64,000 nt of DNA, from positions 930,001 through 994,000 of the forward strand of contig CAVPTB010000007.1 in assembly GCA_963708575.1 (NCBI GenBank), written 5' to 3'. Of this stretch, positions 28,512 through 36,746 are shown piece after piece (position 1 is the stretch's first letter; every line of letters begins with the position of its first letter). The DNA comes from DASVWZ01 sp963708575. GTDB lineage: Bacteria; Acidobacteriota; Terriglobia; Terriglobales; Acidobacteriaceae. The position numbers were made by a program, and so were the translations under genes. The notes under the pieces were generated by a model. That model was not told the DNA's origin. It was given only the letters and a program-made list of their open reading frames with translations, and did no database searches.

Positions 28512-28863
28512 TTGAATCCTGGTGGTTAGCTTTTTGTCTTGGGGATGGGCATCGATAAATGTTTCGGGAAGGGCACGAATTCATTCGTGCCAATAAGCCG
28601 CCCCTCGATTTCCCACGAGCGAAGCGAGGGCCCCGCTGCATGTCAATTCCAGAATTCTCAAGGGCGGGCGGGAGCGCTCGATCCGCGCTTCACCGGATTG
28701 CGGTGCACCAGCTGCTAACCACACAAACAGAATGGCAGAACCTCGATTGTCATGCTGAGCAAAGCGAAGCATCCCTATGGCACCAATACCGCCGGCACCG
28801 CACCCGCGGGTGGCCTTTCGCGTTCTCTGCGAAGGCCGGGGATGTTCAATCCTCACAGAATGA
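28512..28863. repeat. Composite hairpin repeat, near-identical to the block before the RAYT gene
   Basis: About 28512-28630 matches 26009-26127, and the rest (to about 28863) matches 26283-26516 almost base for base, including the REP palindrome at 28812-28841, which lacks five bases (CGGCC). With the 26-kb block it forms long direct repeats around the RAYT gene and the GloVer gene. No gene is found from here to 29100. Confidence 0.8.
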
Positions 28864-29116
28864 ATGATTCGGGGCCGGACGGAACGGACCCGAATTACTT
28901 TCGCCAATCCCTGTAGAGACTTTTCGCCTCCAAGATAAAGATTTCAACCTGAACTGCCCTGATTATCTCTAAGCTAACTCCCGCCTCCCTCAATTTCTTG
29001 TCAAGCCCCCTCCCACCCCGATTTTCCCCTAAACTATTTGATCTATTCGGAAAATAAGTCCCAAAACTTGGCATCTTCCCCCTCTTCACTTTGATAAAAT
29101 GTTCTTAGATCGACCG

Positions 29117-29148
29117 AGGCCCGGGCTTCCGCTCAGGGCCTTTTTTTA
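29117..29148 (+). terminator. Intrinsic terminator without an obvious upstream gene
   Basis: AGGCCC (29117-29122) pairs with GGGCCT (29136-29141), followed by a run of seven T. No coding gene on the plus strand lies upstream for two kilobases, so it could end a small RNA or be a remnant. Confidence 0.5.
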
Positions 29149-29211
29149 TTGCTCAAAATCTTCAGAAAGCGAGTGCCCGCTAACCTGCGGGCCGCATTTG
29201 TTTATCTCTCC

Positions 29212-29706
29212 ATGAAAAACCAATCCAACGTCGCCGAGCCCGGCCCGGCCGTCAGCTCCAAGACTTCGCCTTCGCCACTCTCCAAGCGCAAAGGAGAACT
29301 CGCCGAGTTGATCTTTGCCCTCAAAGCCGCTCAGATGGGCTTCTCTGTCAGCAAACCCTTCGGCGACAGCGAGTCTTTTGATCTCATCCTCGGCGAACCC
29401 GGACGCCTCCTCCGCATCCAGGTCAAGTCCGCCTTCACTTCCAGCGACAACTGGGGGTTCGCCATCAACCTCGTTCACAATCAGAGCACCGCGCACTATT
29501 CATCCGCCGACGTCGATTTCTTCGCCGCCTATATCGCCCCTTACGAGGCCTGGTACATCATTCCCATCGATCAGGTGAAAGGCTCCCGTTCCATACGGCT
29601 TTACCCGAACGGCAGTCGAAGAGAAGGCGGAGGACGGTTTGAGATATACCGCGAAGCCTGGAACTTGCTTCACCAAGGCATGCCGGTCTTGGATCTGGAA
29701 GAGTAG
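29212..29706 (+). CDS. PD-(D/E)XK endonuclease-like protein (group I intron-associated type)
   Basis: The product (164 residues from the ATG at 29212; a longer TTG start at 29149 falls on the terminator) has SKRKGELAELIFALKAAQMGFSVSKPFGDSESFDLIL followed by LLRIQVKSA. The order Glu in the first helix, Asp in ESFD and QVKS fits the PD-(D/E)XK core (E...D...QxK) of the small Pfam family named group I intron endonuclease. DFFAAYIAPYEAWYIIPI is also typical. No intron is visible nearby. A triple 44-base hairpin repeat starts eight bases after its stop. Confidence 0.7.
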   Translation: MKNQSNVAEPGPAVSSKTSPSPLSKRKGELAELIFALKAAQMGFSVSKPFGDSESFDLILGEPGRLLRIQVKSAFTSSDNWGFAINLVHNQSTAHYSSADVDFFAAYIAPYEAWYIIPIDQVKGSRSIRLYPNGSRREGGGRFEIYREAWNLLHQGMPVLDLEE

Positions 29707-29713
29707 CGGTTCT

Positions 29714-29845
29714 CAACTGCAACAGCGCGTTGCAGGATCGATGTAAGACTTACCCGACAACTGCAACCGGGCGTTGCAGGATCAATGCAAAAGTTACTCG
29801 ACAACTGCAACCGGGCGTTGCAGTTATCGCGCAGAAATTACCCGA
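29714..29845. repeat. Three tandem 44-base repeats, each with a hairpin
   Basis: Units start at 29714, 29758 and 29802, exactly 44 bases each. All begin CAACTGCAAC and continue GCGTTGCAG, so each can fold CTGCAAC...GTTGCAG. Units 1 and 2 also share GGATC-ATG; unit 3 differs in its second half. The array lies between the PD-(D/E)XK gene and the 3' end of the convergent phosphatase gene. Confidence 0.85.
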
Positions 29846-29877
29846 TATCCGAAATGGGCCTTTTCACGTGGAAACGT

Positions 29878-30672
29878 TTATTTTCCTGCGGGAATTTGCA
29901 GCATCGACATCAGCTCTTCGCGGAGATGCGGGCCTCCGGCCAGCAACCCCGAGAGCAGGGGATTGCGGTTGTTGCAACGCAGAGGTTGATTGTCCAGGGT
30001 GCGCACCCAGCCTCCCGCGCTTTCGACCAGCGCGGCTCCGGCGGCCACGTCCCATTCATTTTTCGGGACCAGGGTAAACGTGATGTCGGCCAGACCAGCC
30101 GACACGAGAGCCAGTTTGTAGGCCACCGAGCCCATGGGGCGGACTTTGAAGTTGGCGCTTTCGAACTGCTTCCACTCGCCGCGCTTGACCTCGCTGCGGC
30201 TGGCCAGAACCAGCGACCCGTTCAGTTGCGTGCGCTGGCTGGGCTGCGCCGGCTTTCCGTTGTAAGTAACGCCGGATTCGCGCGAGCCGATGAAAATCTC
30301 GTTGGTGACAGGATTGCAGATTCCCCCGGCGATGGGAATGCCGTTCTCGACCATGCCGACGGAGACGCAGAATTCCGGAATGCCAGCGACGAATTCGCGG
30401 GTGCCATCCAGCGGATCGACCACCCATACGCGGCTCTTCTCCAGGCGAACCGGGTCGTCGACGCTTTCTTCGGAGAGCCAGCCTTCGTCGGAGCGCAGCA
30501 ACTCCTTGCGCAGCACGGCGTCGACGGCTTTATCAGCCTCAGTGACCGGATCGTGTCCAGCCTTGTATTCGGCGGCGATTTCACCCGGCGTGAAGCGGTT
30601 CAGAACCTGGCGAGCTGATTCCAGGGCGGCCTGGATACGGAGCAGCGTTTCGGCGTTCAAACTTGAAGTCAT
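29878..30672 (-). CDS. Inositol monophosphatase family protein, CysQ-like
   Basis: The 264-residue protein carries the metal-binding motifs of the IMPase/CysQ superfamily: Glu pair in LSEESVDD, WVVDPLDGTREFVAG and, near the C-terminus, NEWDVAAGAALVESAGG. CysQ removes 3'(2'),5'-bisphosphate nucleotides formed from PAPS. That role is inferred from the neighbours: it is the last gene behind a TauE/SafE permease and a Sat/CysC fusion on the same strand, with short gaps (14 and 37 bases). Other substrates such as inositol phosphate remain possible. The ATG at 30672 removes an unlikely N-terminal extension. Confidence 0.82.
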   Translation of the reverse strand: MTSSLNAETLLRIQAALESARQVLNRFTPGEIAAEYKAGHDPVTEADKAVDAVLRKELLRSDEGWLSEESVDDPVRLEKSRVWVVDPLDGTREFVAGIPEFCVSVGMVENGIPIAGGICNPVTNEIFIGSRESGVTYNGKPAQPSQRTQLNGSLVLASRSEVKRGEWKQFESANFKVRPMGSVAYKLALVSAGLADITFTLVPKNEWDVAAGAALVESAGGWVRTLDNQPLRCNNRNPLLSGLLAGGPHLREELMSMLQIPAGK

Positions 30673-30686
30673 GGATTTAGTTTTCT

Positions 30687-31454
30687 CTAGGTCCAGAGCA
30701 TGCGGGCTCCGGTAGCCAGCAGCACGGTGCAAAGAATTCGCCGCAGCCAGGGCACTGGCATGCGTGTGCTCAGATAGGACCCGACGATGCCCCCCGGAAT
30801 AGACCCAATCAACAACGAGCCTACGAGCACCGGATCAATATTGCCAAGCCGAAAATGCAAAATGCTGGTTACCCCCGTTAGCAGCACCGCATGGCAAATA
30901 TCCGTCCCTACCATTTGCTTGGGATGGAAAGAATAAAAAAGCAGCAATAACAGCATAACTATCGAGCCGGAGCCTACGGAGGTCATGCCGACCAGAAAGC
31001 CGGCGAGCAGGCCGATGGCGGAGATTCCGGCGAAGGACTTCATGGTGGGCGGGCGATGGGTGACGCTTTCCTCGATCCTGGTTTGAAAGAGCAGAAGCAG
31101 AGGAACAATGATCAGAAGAATGCCGATGGCGGTGGTGATGAAAGAATTGACGCCCGTGCCGTACACGTGACGGAGATGGCCGAGCAGGCTTACCCCACAG
31201 ATGGAGCCGGGAATGCTGCCTAGGGCGAGGGCGACAACGACTTTCTTGCGGACGGTTCCTTTTGTGAAATGGACCCAGCTGGAACCGATTTTTGTGACGA
31301 AGTTGAAAAGTGCGTCAGAGCCTACGGCCATGATCGGCGGGACGCGCAAGACGAAGATGAGGAGGGGCAGCAAGAGAACGCCGCCCCCCACACCCGTCAT
31401 ACCGATGAGAGTACCAACGACGAAGCCGATGGCGATTTTAGCTGCAATCAACAT
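30687..31454 (-). CDS. TauE/SafE family permease
   Basis: The 255-residue membrane protein has about eight segments and the two family repeats, each starting with a GxxxGxxxGxGGG-like turn: FVVGTLIGMTGVGGGVLLLPLL and FLVGMTSVGSGSIVMLLLL. The family exports or imports sulfur oxyanions and organosulfonates. Its place between a sulfate-activation enzyme and a CysQ-like phosphatase suggests sulfate or sulfite transport. Confidence 0.85.
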   Translation of the reverse strand: MLIAAKIAIGFVVGTLIGMTGVGGGVLLLPLLIFVLRVPPIMAVGSDALFNFVTKIGSSWVHFTKGTVRKKVVVALALGSIPGSICGVSLLGHLRHVYGTGVNSFITTAIGILLIIVPLLLLFQTRIEESVTHRPPTMKSFAGISAIGLLAGFLVGMTSVGSGSIVMLLLLLFYSFHPKQMVGTDICHAVLLTGVTSILHFRLGNIDPVLVGSLLIGSIPGGIVGSYLSTRMPVPWLRRILCTVLLATGARMLWT

Positions 31455-31491
31455 AGGTTCGCATCGCTCCTAGCCGGGGAATACTCCCCGG

Positions 31492-33237
31492 CTAAGCTGC
31501 TCCGTGATTCACTCCGATAAAGCCTTCCCGTTCAAGGTGCAGAATGATTTCCTGCGCCGCTTCTTCCGCGGACAAGTCAGCCGTATTGATGGTGACTTCG
31601 GCGTCCTTGGGCTCTTCGTAGGGATCGGAGATGCCGGTGAACTCCTTAAGGATGCCGGCTCGGGCCTTCGCGTACAGTCCCTTCCGGTCACGTTGCTCGC
31701 AGGTTTCTACGGAAGTTGCGATGTGAACCAGAATGAAACCTCCGACCCCTTCAACCATTCCGCGAACGAACTTGCGGGTGGCGTCGTAGGGAGCGATGGG
31801 AGCGCAGATGGCGATACCGCCGTTCTTGGTGATCTCGGAAGCAACATAGCCGATGCGGCGAATGTTGATGTCGCGATGTTCTTTGGAGAAGCCAAGTTCA
31901 GAGGAAAGATGCTTGCGGACGAGGTCGCCGTCGAGAATGGTGACCGGACGGCCTCCCACTTCGAGGAACTTGGTCAGCAATACGTTGGCGATGGTGGATT
32001 TTCCGGAGCCGGAAAGTCCTGTAAAGAAGATAGTGACGCCTTGCTTGTGGCGTGGCGGGAAGCTGCGGCGCAACTCCTGAACAACTTCCGGGTAAGTAAA
32101 CCACGCAGGGATGTCGCGGCCTTCATTCAGGCGCTGGCGTAGTTCGGTACCCGAAATATTCAGGGTGCGAGCGTCTTTGGGGACTTCGTTGTCGGGAACG
32201 TATTTGTCCTGATCTTCGAGGTAGACCATCATGTTGAAGGGAACCATGGTGACCCCGATTTCGGCTTCGTGCATCTTGAACAGCTCTTGGGCTTCGTATG
32301 GTCCGTAGAAGGGTTTGCCGTTGGAATCGTTGCCGGGACCGGCGTGGTCGCGTCCCACGATGAAATGAGTGACGCCGTGGTTCTTACGGATCAGAGCGTG
32401 CCAGATGGCTTCGCGAGGCCCGCCCATACGCATGGCGAGCGGAAGGAGCGAAAGCTTCACGGTTCCTTGCGGATATTTCGAAAGCAACAACTGGTAGCAA
32501 CGAACGCGGGTGAAGTAGTCGACGTCGCCAGGCTTGGTCATTCCGACAGAAGGATTGATCAGCAAGTTGGCTTCGACATTCTTGGCTGCGCGAAAAGTCA
32601 ATTCGACGTGAGCGCGGTGCATGGGATTACGGGTCTGGAAAGCGACCACGCGGCGCCAGCCAAGGCGGGCGAACTCGGCGCGAACTTCCGCCGGGGTAAG
32701 GCGGATGGATTTGAAATCGTAATGAGAGGGAAGTTGAAGGCCCTCGATCCGGCCGCCGACATACCAGGGATTGGACTGGGTCAGCAGGTAATTGACGCCG
32801 GGGTGAACCGTGCTGGTGGTACCGAATACGGATTTTGCTTCAGCCTCGCGGTCGGGCTGCCAAACTTCTTCGACATGAAGAATTGCGAGCATCACGCCTT
32901 CGGGATCGCGCAAAGCAATCTTGCTGGTGCCAGGCGTCAAGGTCTTGGCGAATTCTTCCTTCACATCCAGGGTGATCGGCATGGGCCAGATCACGCCGCT
33001 GGCGAGATGCATTTTGTGGCAGACGCCTTCATAGTCCGCCTTGGTCATAAATCCGCGCAGCGGAGAGAATCCCCCGCTCAACAACAATTCCAGATCACAG
33101 ATTTGGCGAGCCGTGAGGTCCCAAGAGGGCCACTCGCGAGAGTGGGCTTTGAGTTCTTTCGCACGTTCGGGTTGGACAACGAGATTTACGAGTTCTCCGC
33201 CATGGGGCGGAATAATATGACTGGTTGAAGCGGTCAA
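31492..33237 (-). CDS. sat: Bifunctional sulfate adenylyltransferase / APS kinase
   Basis: The 581-residue enzyme makes APS from sulfate and ATP, then phosphorylates it to PAPS. Residues 1-385 form the ATP sulfurylase with QTRNPMHRAH (nucleotide and sulfate binding) and FIVGRDHAGPG. From about residue 405 comes the APS kinase with Walker A FFTGLSGSGKST, LDGDLVRKHLSSELGFS and CEQRDRKGLYAKARAG. The order Sat-CysC with an intact kinase P-loop fits the bacterial bifunctional form, not the fungal one with a degenerate C-terminus. Start is a TTG at 33237 behind GGAGG. It heads an operon with the TauE/SafE and CysQ-like genes. Confidence 0.93.
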   Translation of the reverse strand: MTASTSHIIPPHGGELVNLVVQPERAKELKAHSREWPSWDLTARQICDLELLLSGGFSPLRGFMTKADYEGVCHKMHLASGVIWPMPITLDVKEEFAKTLTPGTSKIALRDPEGVMLAILHVEEVWQPDREAEAKSVFGTTSTVHPGVNYLLTQSNPWYVGGRIEGLQLPSHYDFKSIRLTPAEVRAEFARLGWRRVVAFQTRNPMHRAHVELTFRAAKNVEANLLINPSVGMTKPGDVDYFTRVRCYQLLLSKYPQGTVKLSLLPLAMRMGGPREAIWHALIRKNHGVTHFIVGRDHAGPGNDSNGKPFYGPYEAQELFKMHEAEIGVTMVPFNMMVYLEDQDKYVPDNEVPKDARTLNISGTELRQRLNEGRDIPAWFTYPEVVQELRRSFPPRHKQGVTIFFTGLSGSGKSTIANVLLTKFLEVGGRPVTILDGDLVRKHLSSELGFSKEHRDINIRRIGYVASEITKNGGIAICAPIAPYDATRKFVRGMVEGVGGFILVHIATSVETCEQRDRKGLYAKARAGILKEFTGISDPYEEPKDAEVTINTADLSAEEAAQEIILHLEREGFIGVNHGAA

Positions 33238-34190
33238 TTCCCTGTGCCTCCGGATTCTTAAGGTTTGCTGTTCGATTTGTTATTGCCCGGCCTAAAAACT
33301 CGAGACCAGACTGCGAGCACTCTCGCAGGTCGCTGAAGGGAAGGTAAACGTCCCTGAACTTTGTCTCTGCCAGACTACTACGACCTTGCTTCGGACTCAA
33401 AACTGATAGGGCAGAGTAAATCCGTAAATAGTAAGGAGCAATTTGGCTACCTTCGCGGTAGGGATAGTAGCCTGAGGAATGATGATATCAAAGGAGTTGC
33501 CTCGCGCGCTGGCAGATTTCCAAGGAATTGGAGGGGCAGAGGTGAAAATGTTTGCGACAAATTGGTGGGACATCGGGCGGGAAGTAAGTCTGGATTTGGA
33601 GGTGGTCGCGATTGGCCGACCGCCAGAACAGCAGACCAACCAACGTGCAGGCGCCGAAAAAGGGGGCAGTTTCCTTTTGGAGGCCGCCCTTGAAATTTAC
33701 TCAATAAAAATACGCTATCGTCGGCGCGAGACGCTATTGGCCGGATTTTGAGTGCAACGTTCATGTGTGTTTGATCGGACGGACGAGTCCGATTGGAGGC
33801 CCGGAGAAAGATCCCCCTGTACCCGGGTGTGGCGCCAGAGAACGGCGCGAACCTAGTCCCCCCGGCCGGTGTGAGAGGAGGGCGCGAACTACCCCAGCCT
33901 CCGCAAAGAGCAATCGACAGACACACTCACTTGGCAACTCAATCTCATTTCTGAGCAACAGAACTATGTGTCAAGCGACACTGTTTACGGCTTTACGGTT
34001 TGGGCAGCAATGTCCAACGCTACTTCGCAGAGCATGATAAGCCTAGCTTCGATGGCTATGTCTTTGAGTCACGTTTCCTCTCTGATTACAGGCGGCTCCG
34101 TGGAACCATCTCTACGTCGAAATGGTAGGTATTTCCTTTGGTCATAAATCAAATGTCCAACGCAGTTAGCTAGCCAAGAGGTCCGAGCAA
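33238..34190. other. Long region without a supported gene; one copy of repeat C
   Basis: About 950 bases. Minus-strand frames near 33400-33930 have no start, family or consistent frame. 33774-33855 holds a copy of repeat C (GGACGAGTCCGATTGGAGGC ... GGCGCCAGAGAACGGCGCGA), also found twice at 35.7-36.2 kb. The rest shows nothing recognisable, and may be a decayed gene. Confidence 0.5.
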
Positions 34191-35399
34191 ATGGCGAAAA
34201 TGCAGCGTTTTGGAATTGCGGCAATGTCAGTCGCTCTCGCCGTTGTGATTTGTTGTCCTAATCAAATCCTGGCGCAAACCCTCGAGACGATCTGCGTTTT
34301 TCAAGGCGGAGAGGCCGGGCAATGGCCAACTGAGATTGCGCAGGGACCCACCGGGCCCATTTACGGTACCAGCGAAGCAGGTGGTAAGGAGAATGACGGC
34401 ACGCTATTCGAGGTAACAAGCAAAGGCGAGGAAATCGTTCTGCACAGCTTCAACGGAGAGGACGGCGACACTCCTTACGAGATAACAGCTTCGAAATCGG
34501 GATACCTTTACGGGATCACGGTTTACGGGCATACCTATGGCACTGTGTTCCGATCAAAAGCTCGACGTCTCACTGTACTCTACAACTTCACCGGGCCTCC
34601 CGATGGAGCATTTCCCTACGGCCGTTTGTTAGCAGATCAGAAGGGAATACTCTACGGAACAACCGGCCAAGGTGGCACGGGAACTTGCGCCGGAGGGTGC
34701 GGGACTGTGTTCTCAATTGATTCTACCGGCCACGAGGCCACGCTTTATAACTTCACAGGCCCCGACGGTGCCTATCCTACGGCTGGTTTAATCGCCGATA
34801 GAAAAGGCAACTTCTACGGAACAACAGGGGGCGGTGGTTCTAACTATTCATGCAGTGGAGGGTGCGGCACTGTTTTCGAGTTAGATGCTCGTAAGCGTCT
34901 CAAGGTACTTCACAACTTCAACGGGGGAAACGACGGCAACACCCCATTCGCTGAACTATATCGAGATTCGGCGGGGAATTTATTTGGCACAACCCTCGGT
35001 GGTGGCCCTTTGAACAATGGAGTCATTTTCGAGGTCACGTCGTCGGGTAGATATAGAGTCCTTCACAAATTCAAGGGCATCCCGGACGGAGCTGTGGGAG
35101 CAGGGCCATTATCGTCCGCGCCAGATGGCAGCCTTTACGGAGTTACCGACAACGGTGGGGCGGAGTGCACGGAGCAGTCTGACGGCTGTGGCACGATATA
35201 TCGAATCGATTCGTCCGGCAAATACTCCGTTGTACATCGATTTAATGGCGTAACCGATGGTGCCGGCCCGCAGGGAGCGCTCGTCATAGACACGAAAGGC
35301 AGAATCTACGGTGTTACAACCGAAGGGCCATGGGATGGTTGCGAGGAATCGCATAGCGGTTGTGGGACGATCTGGAAGCTATCTTTCAGTCTCAGATGA
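34191..35399 (+). CDS. GloVer-repeat secreted protein (TIGR03803-type)
   Basis: The 402-residue protein has a signal peptide (FGIAAMSVALAVVICCPNQILAQ) and about nine repeats of the GloVer pattern (GNFYGTTGGGGxxxxxxGxxGTVFELD, each preceded by LHNFNGGxDGxxP). Several repeats carry a CxGGCGT loop with paired Cys, suggesting disulfides. It is probably a secreted beta-propeller of unknown role. The ATG at 34191 follows AAGAGG. It shares only the repeat pattern with the protein at 27139 and is surrounded by repeat DNA on its 3' side. Confidence 0.8.
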   Translation: MAKMQRFGIAAMSVALAVVICCPNQILAQTLETICVFQGGEAGQWPTEIAQGPTGPIYGTSEAGGKENDGTLFEVTSKGEEIVLHSFNGEDGDTPYEITASKSGYLYGITVYGHTYGTVFRSKARRLTVLYNFTGPPDGAFPYGRLLADQKGILYGTTGQGGTGTCAGGCGTVFSIDSTGHEATLYNFTGPDGAYPTAGLIADRKGNFYGTTGGGGSNYSCSGGCGTVFELDARKRLKVLHNFNGGNDGNTPFAELYRDSAGNLFGTTLGGGPLNNGVIFEVTSSGRYRVLHKFKGIPDGAVGAGPLSSAPDGSLYGVTDNGGAECTEQSDGCGTIYRIDSSGKYSVVHRFNGVTDGAGPQGALVIDTKGRIYGVTTEGPWDGCEESHSGCGTIWKLSFSLR

Positions 35400-35710
35400 C
35401 GTCCCCGGTTGAAGTTACTGTCTGGCTGCTGGCGATTTCAATAACGACGAAGTTCCCGGACCGCGCCATTCCGACACAGGATAAGGGCAAGACCGCCATC
35501 ATGCTCAACACGAAATAGCGGGCGGACGACACTCTCTTTCGCGGCTGCGCGGGATTTCAAACCTCGGTGATGCGAGGGCAGCGTTTCCTGCCCTTGCCAA
35601 GAACGCAAGGACGGGGCACTCTCACGATTGCCACTGCCCAGCGAAACCCCGGGCCACCCGCCCCTGCGCCACCCAAAAGCAAAACCGGTCTAATGAAGTT
35701 GTTGGCTTGT

Positions 35711-36155
35711 GTTTATTCGGGCGGACGAGGCGTCCGATTGGAGGCCCGCAGGGAGTTTTGCTGTTCCCATGTTAGCGCCGGAAGACGGCGCGAACCCGGG
35801 CCACACGCCCCGCCCAACGTTAGAGTTCAGCCAGTGCCCCACCCTTCGAAAATCGCGAATGGTGGGGCAGCCTCGGTTTAAGTCCTCGCGGAGCGAAGCG
35901 TGGCAACCTCAGCGCGGTCCCACTCAAGCCAAGAACAGCAACCCGGCTATTTCTCCGACCAGAAGCAGATTCCTCGCGGTGAGCGGTAGGCTTCGAGAAG
36001 GATTTGTACGGCTCGGAATGACAATGCTGGGGGGATGGAGTTTATCGGGACCGACGAGGCGTCCGATTGGAGGTCCCGCGCGGGGAGTTTTGCTGTTCCC
36101 AGGTTAGCGCCAGAAGACGGCGCGAACCTGGGCCAGACGCCCCGCCCAACGTTAG
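35711..36155. repeat. Repeat C: two ~110-base copies before repeat-B units
   Basis: Copies at about 35711-35824 and 36041-36155 read CGACGAGGCGTCCGATTGGA ... GGGAGTTTTGCTGTTCCCA ... TTAGCGCC-GAAGACGGCGCGAAC. Each ends exactly where a repeat-B unit begins. A third, diverged copy is at 33774. The blocks contain inverted pairs (GGGAG...; GCGCC...GGCGC). Confidence 0.7.
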
Positions 36156-36690
36156 AGTTCAGCCAGTGCCCCACCCTTCGAAAATCGCGAATGGTGGGGC
36201 AGCCTCGGTTTAAGTCCTCGCGGAGCGAAGCGTGGCAACCTCAGCGTGGTCCCACTCAAGCCAAAACAGCAACCCGGCTATTCCTCCGACCAGAAGCAGA
36301 TTCCTCGCCGTGAGCGGTAGGCTTCGAGAAGGATTTGTACGGCTCGGAATGACAATGCTGGGGGATAGAGTTCAGCCAGTGCCCCACCCTTCGAAAATCG
36401 CGAATGGTGGGGCAGCCTCGGTTTAAATCCTCGCTAAGCGAAGCGTGGCAACCTCAGCGCGGTCCCACTCAAGCCAAAACAGCAACCCGGCTATTCCTCC
36501 GACCAGAAGCAGATTCCTCGCCGTGAGCGGTAGGCTTCGAGAAGGATTTGTACGGCTCGGAATGACAATGCTGGGGGGATGGAGTTCAGCCAGTGCCCCA
36601 CCCTTCGAAAATCGCGAATGGTGGGGCAGCCTCGGTTTAAGTCCTCGCTGAGCGAAGCGTGGCAACCTCAGCGTGGTCCCACTCAAGCCA
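35825..36690. repeat. Repeat B: four copies of a ~213-base unit
   Basis: Units start near 35825, 36156, 36369 and 36582; the last three are spaced by 213 bases, and the first gap is longer because a repeat-C copy sits in it. Each starts GTTCAGCCAGTGCCCCACC and has the hairpin TGCCCCACC...GGTGGGGCA, then GGCTTCGAGAAGGATTTGTA and CGGAATGACAATGCTGGG. The last unit is truncated. Frames through them are repeats of the same nonsense peptide and no gene is supported from 35400 to 36746. Confidence 0.85.
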
Positions 36691-36746
36691 AGGCCGGGAT
36701 TGAATGGGCCAGCAGCCCAGCCACCCGCCCACTTTTTTGGGTTCGC

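Noticed and set aside
29714..29845. Three 44-base repeats as a mini CRISPR array
   Set aside because: The part between the hairpins is also conserved in units 1 and 2, so there are no distinct spacers, and no cas gene is present.
32269..33228. 319-codon plus-strand frame antisense to the Sat/CysC gene
   Set aside because: Shadow of the strongly supported sulfurylase domain.
33397..33926. Minus-strand frames with a hydrophobic stretch
   Set aside because: The hydrophobic part is in a different frame from the longer ones and lacks a start; could be a gene remnant but cannot be supported.
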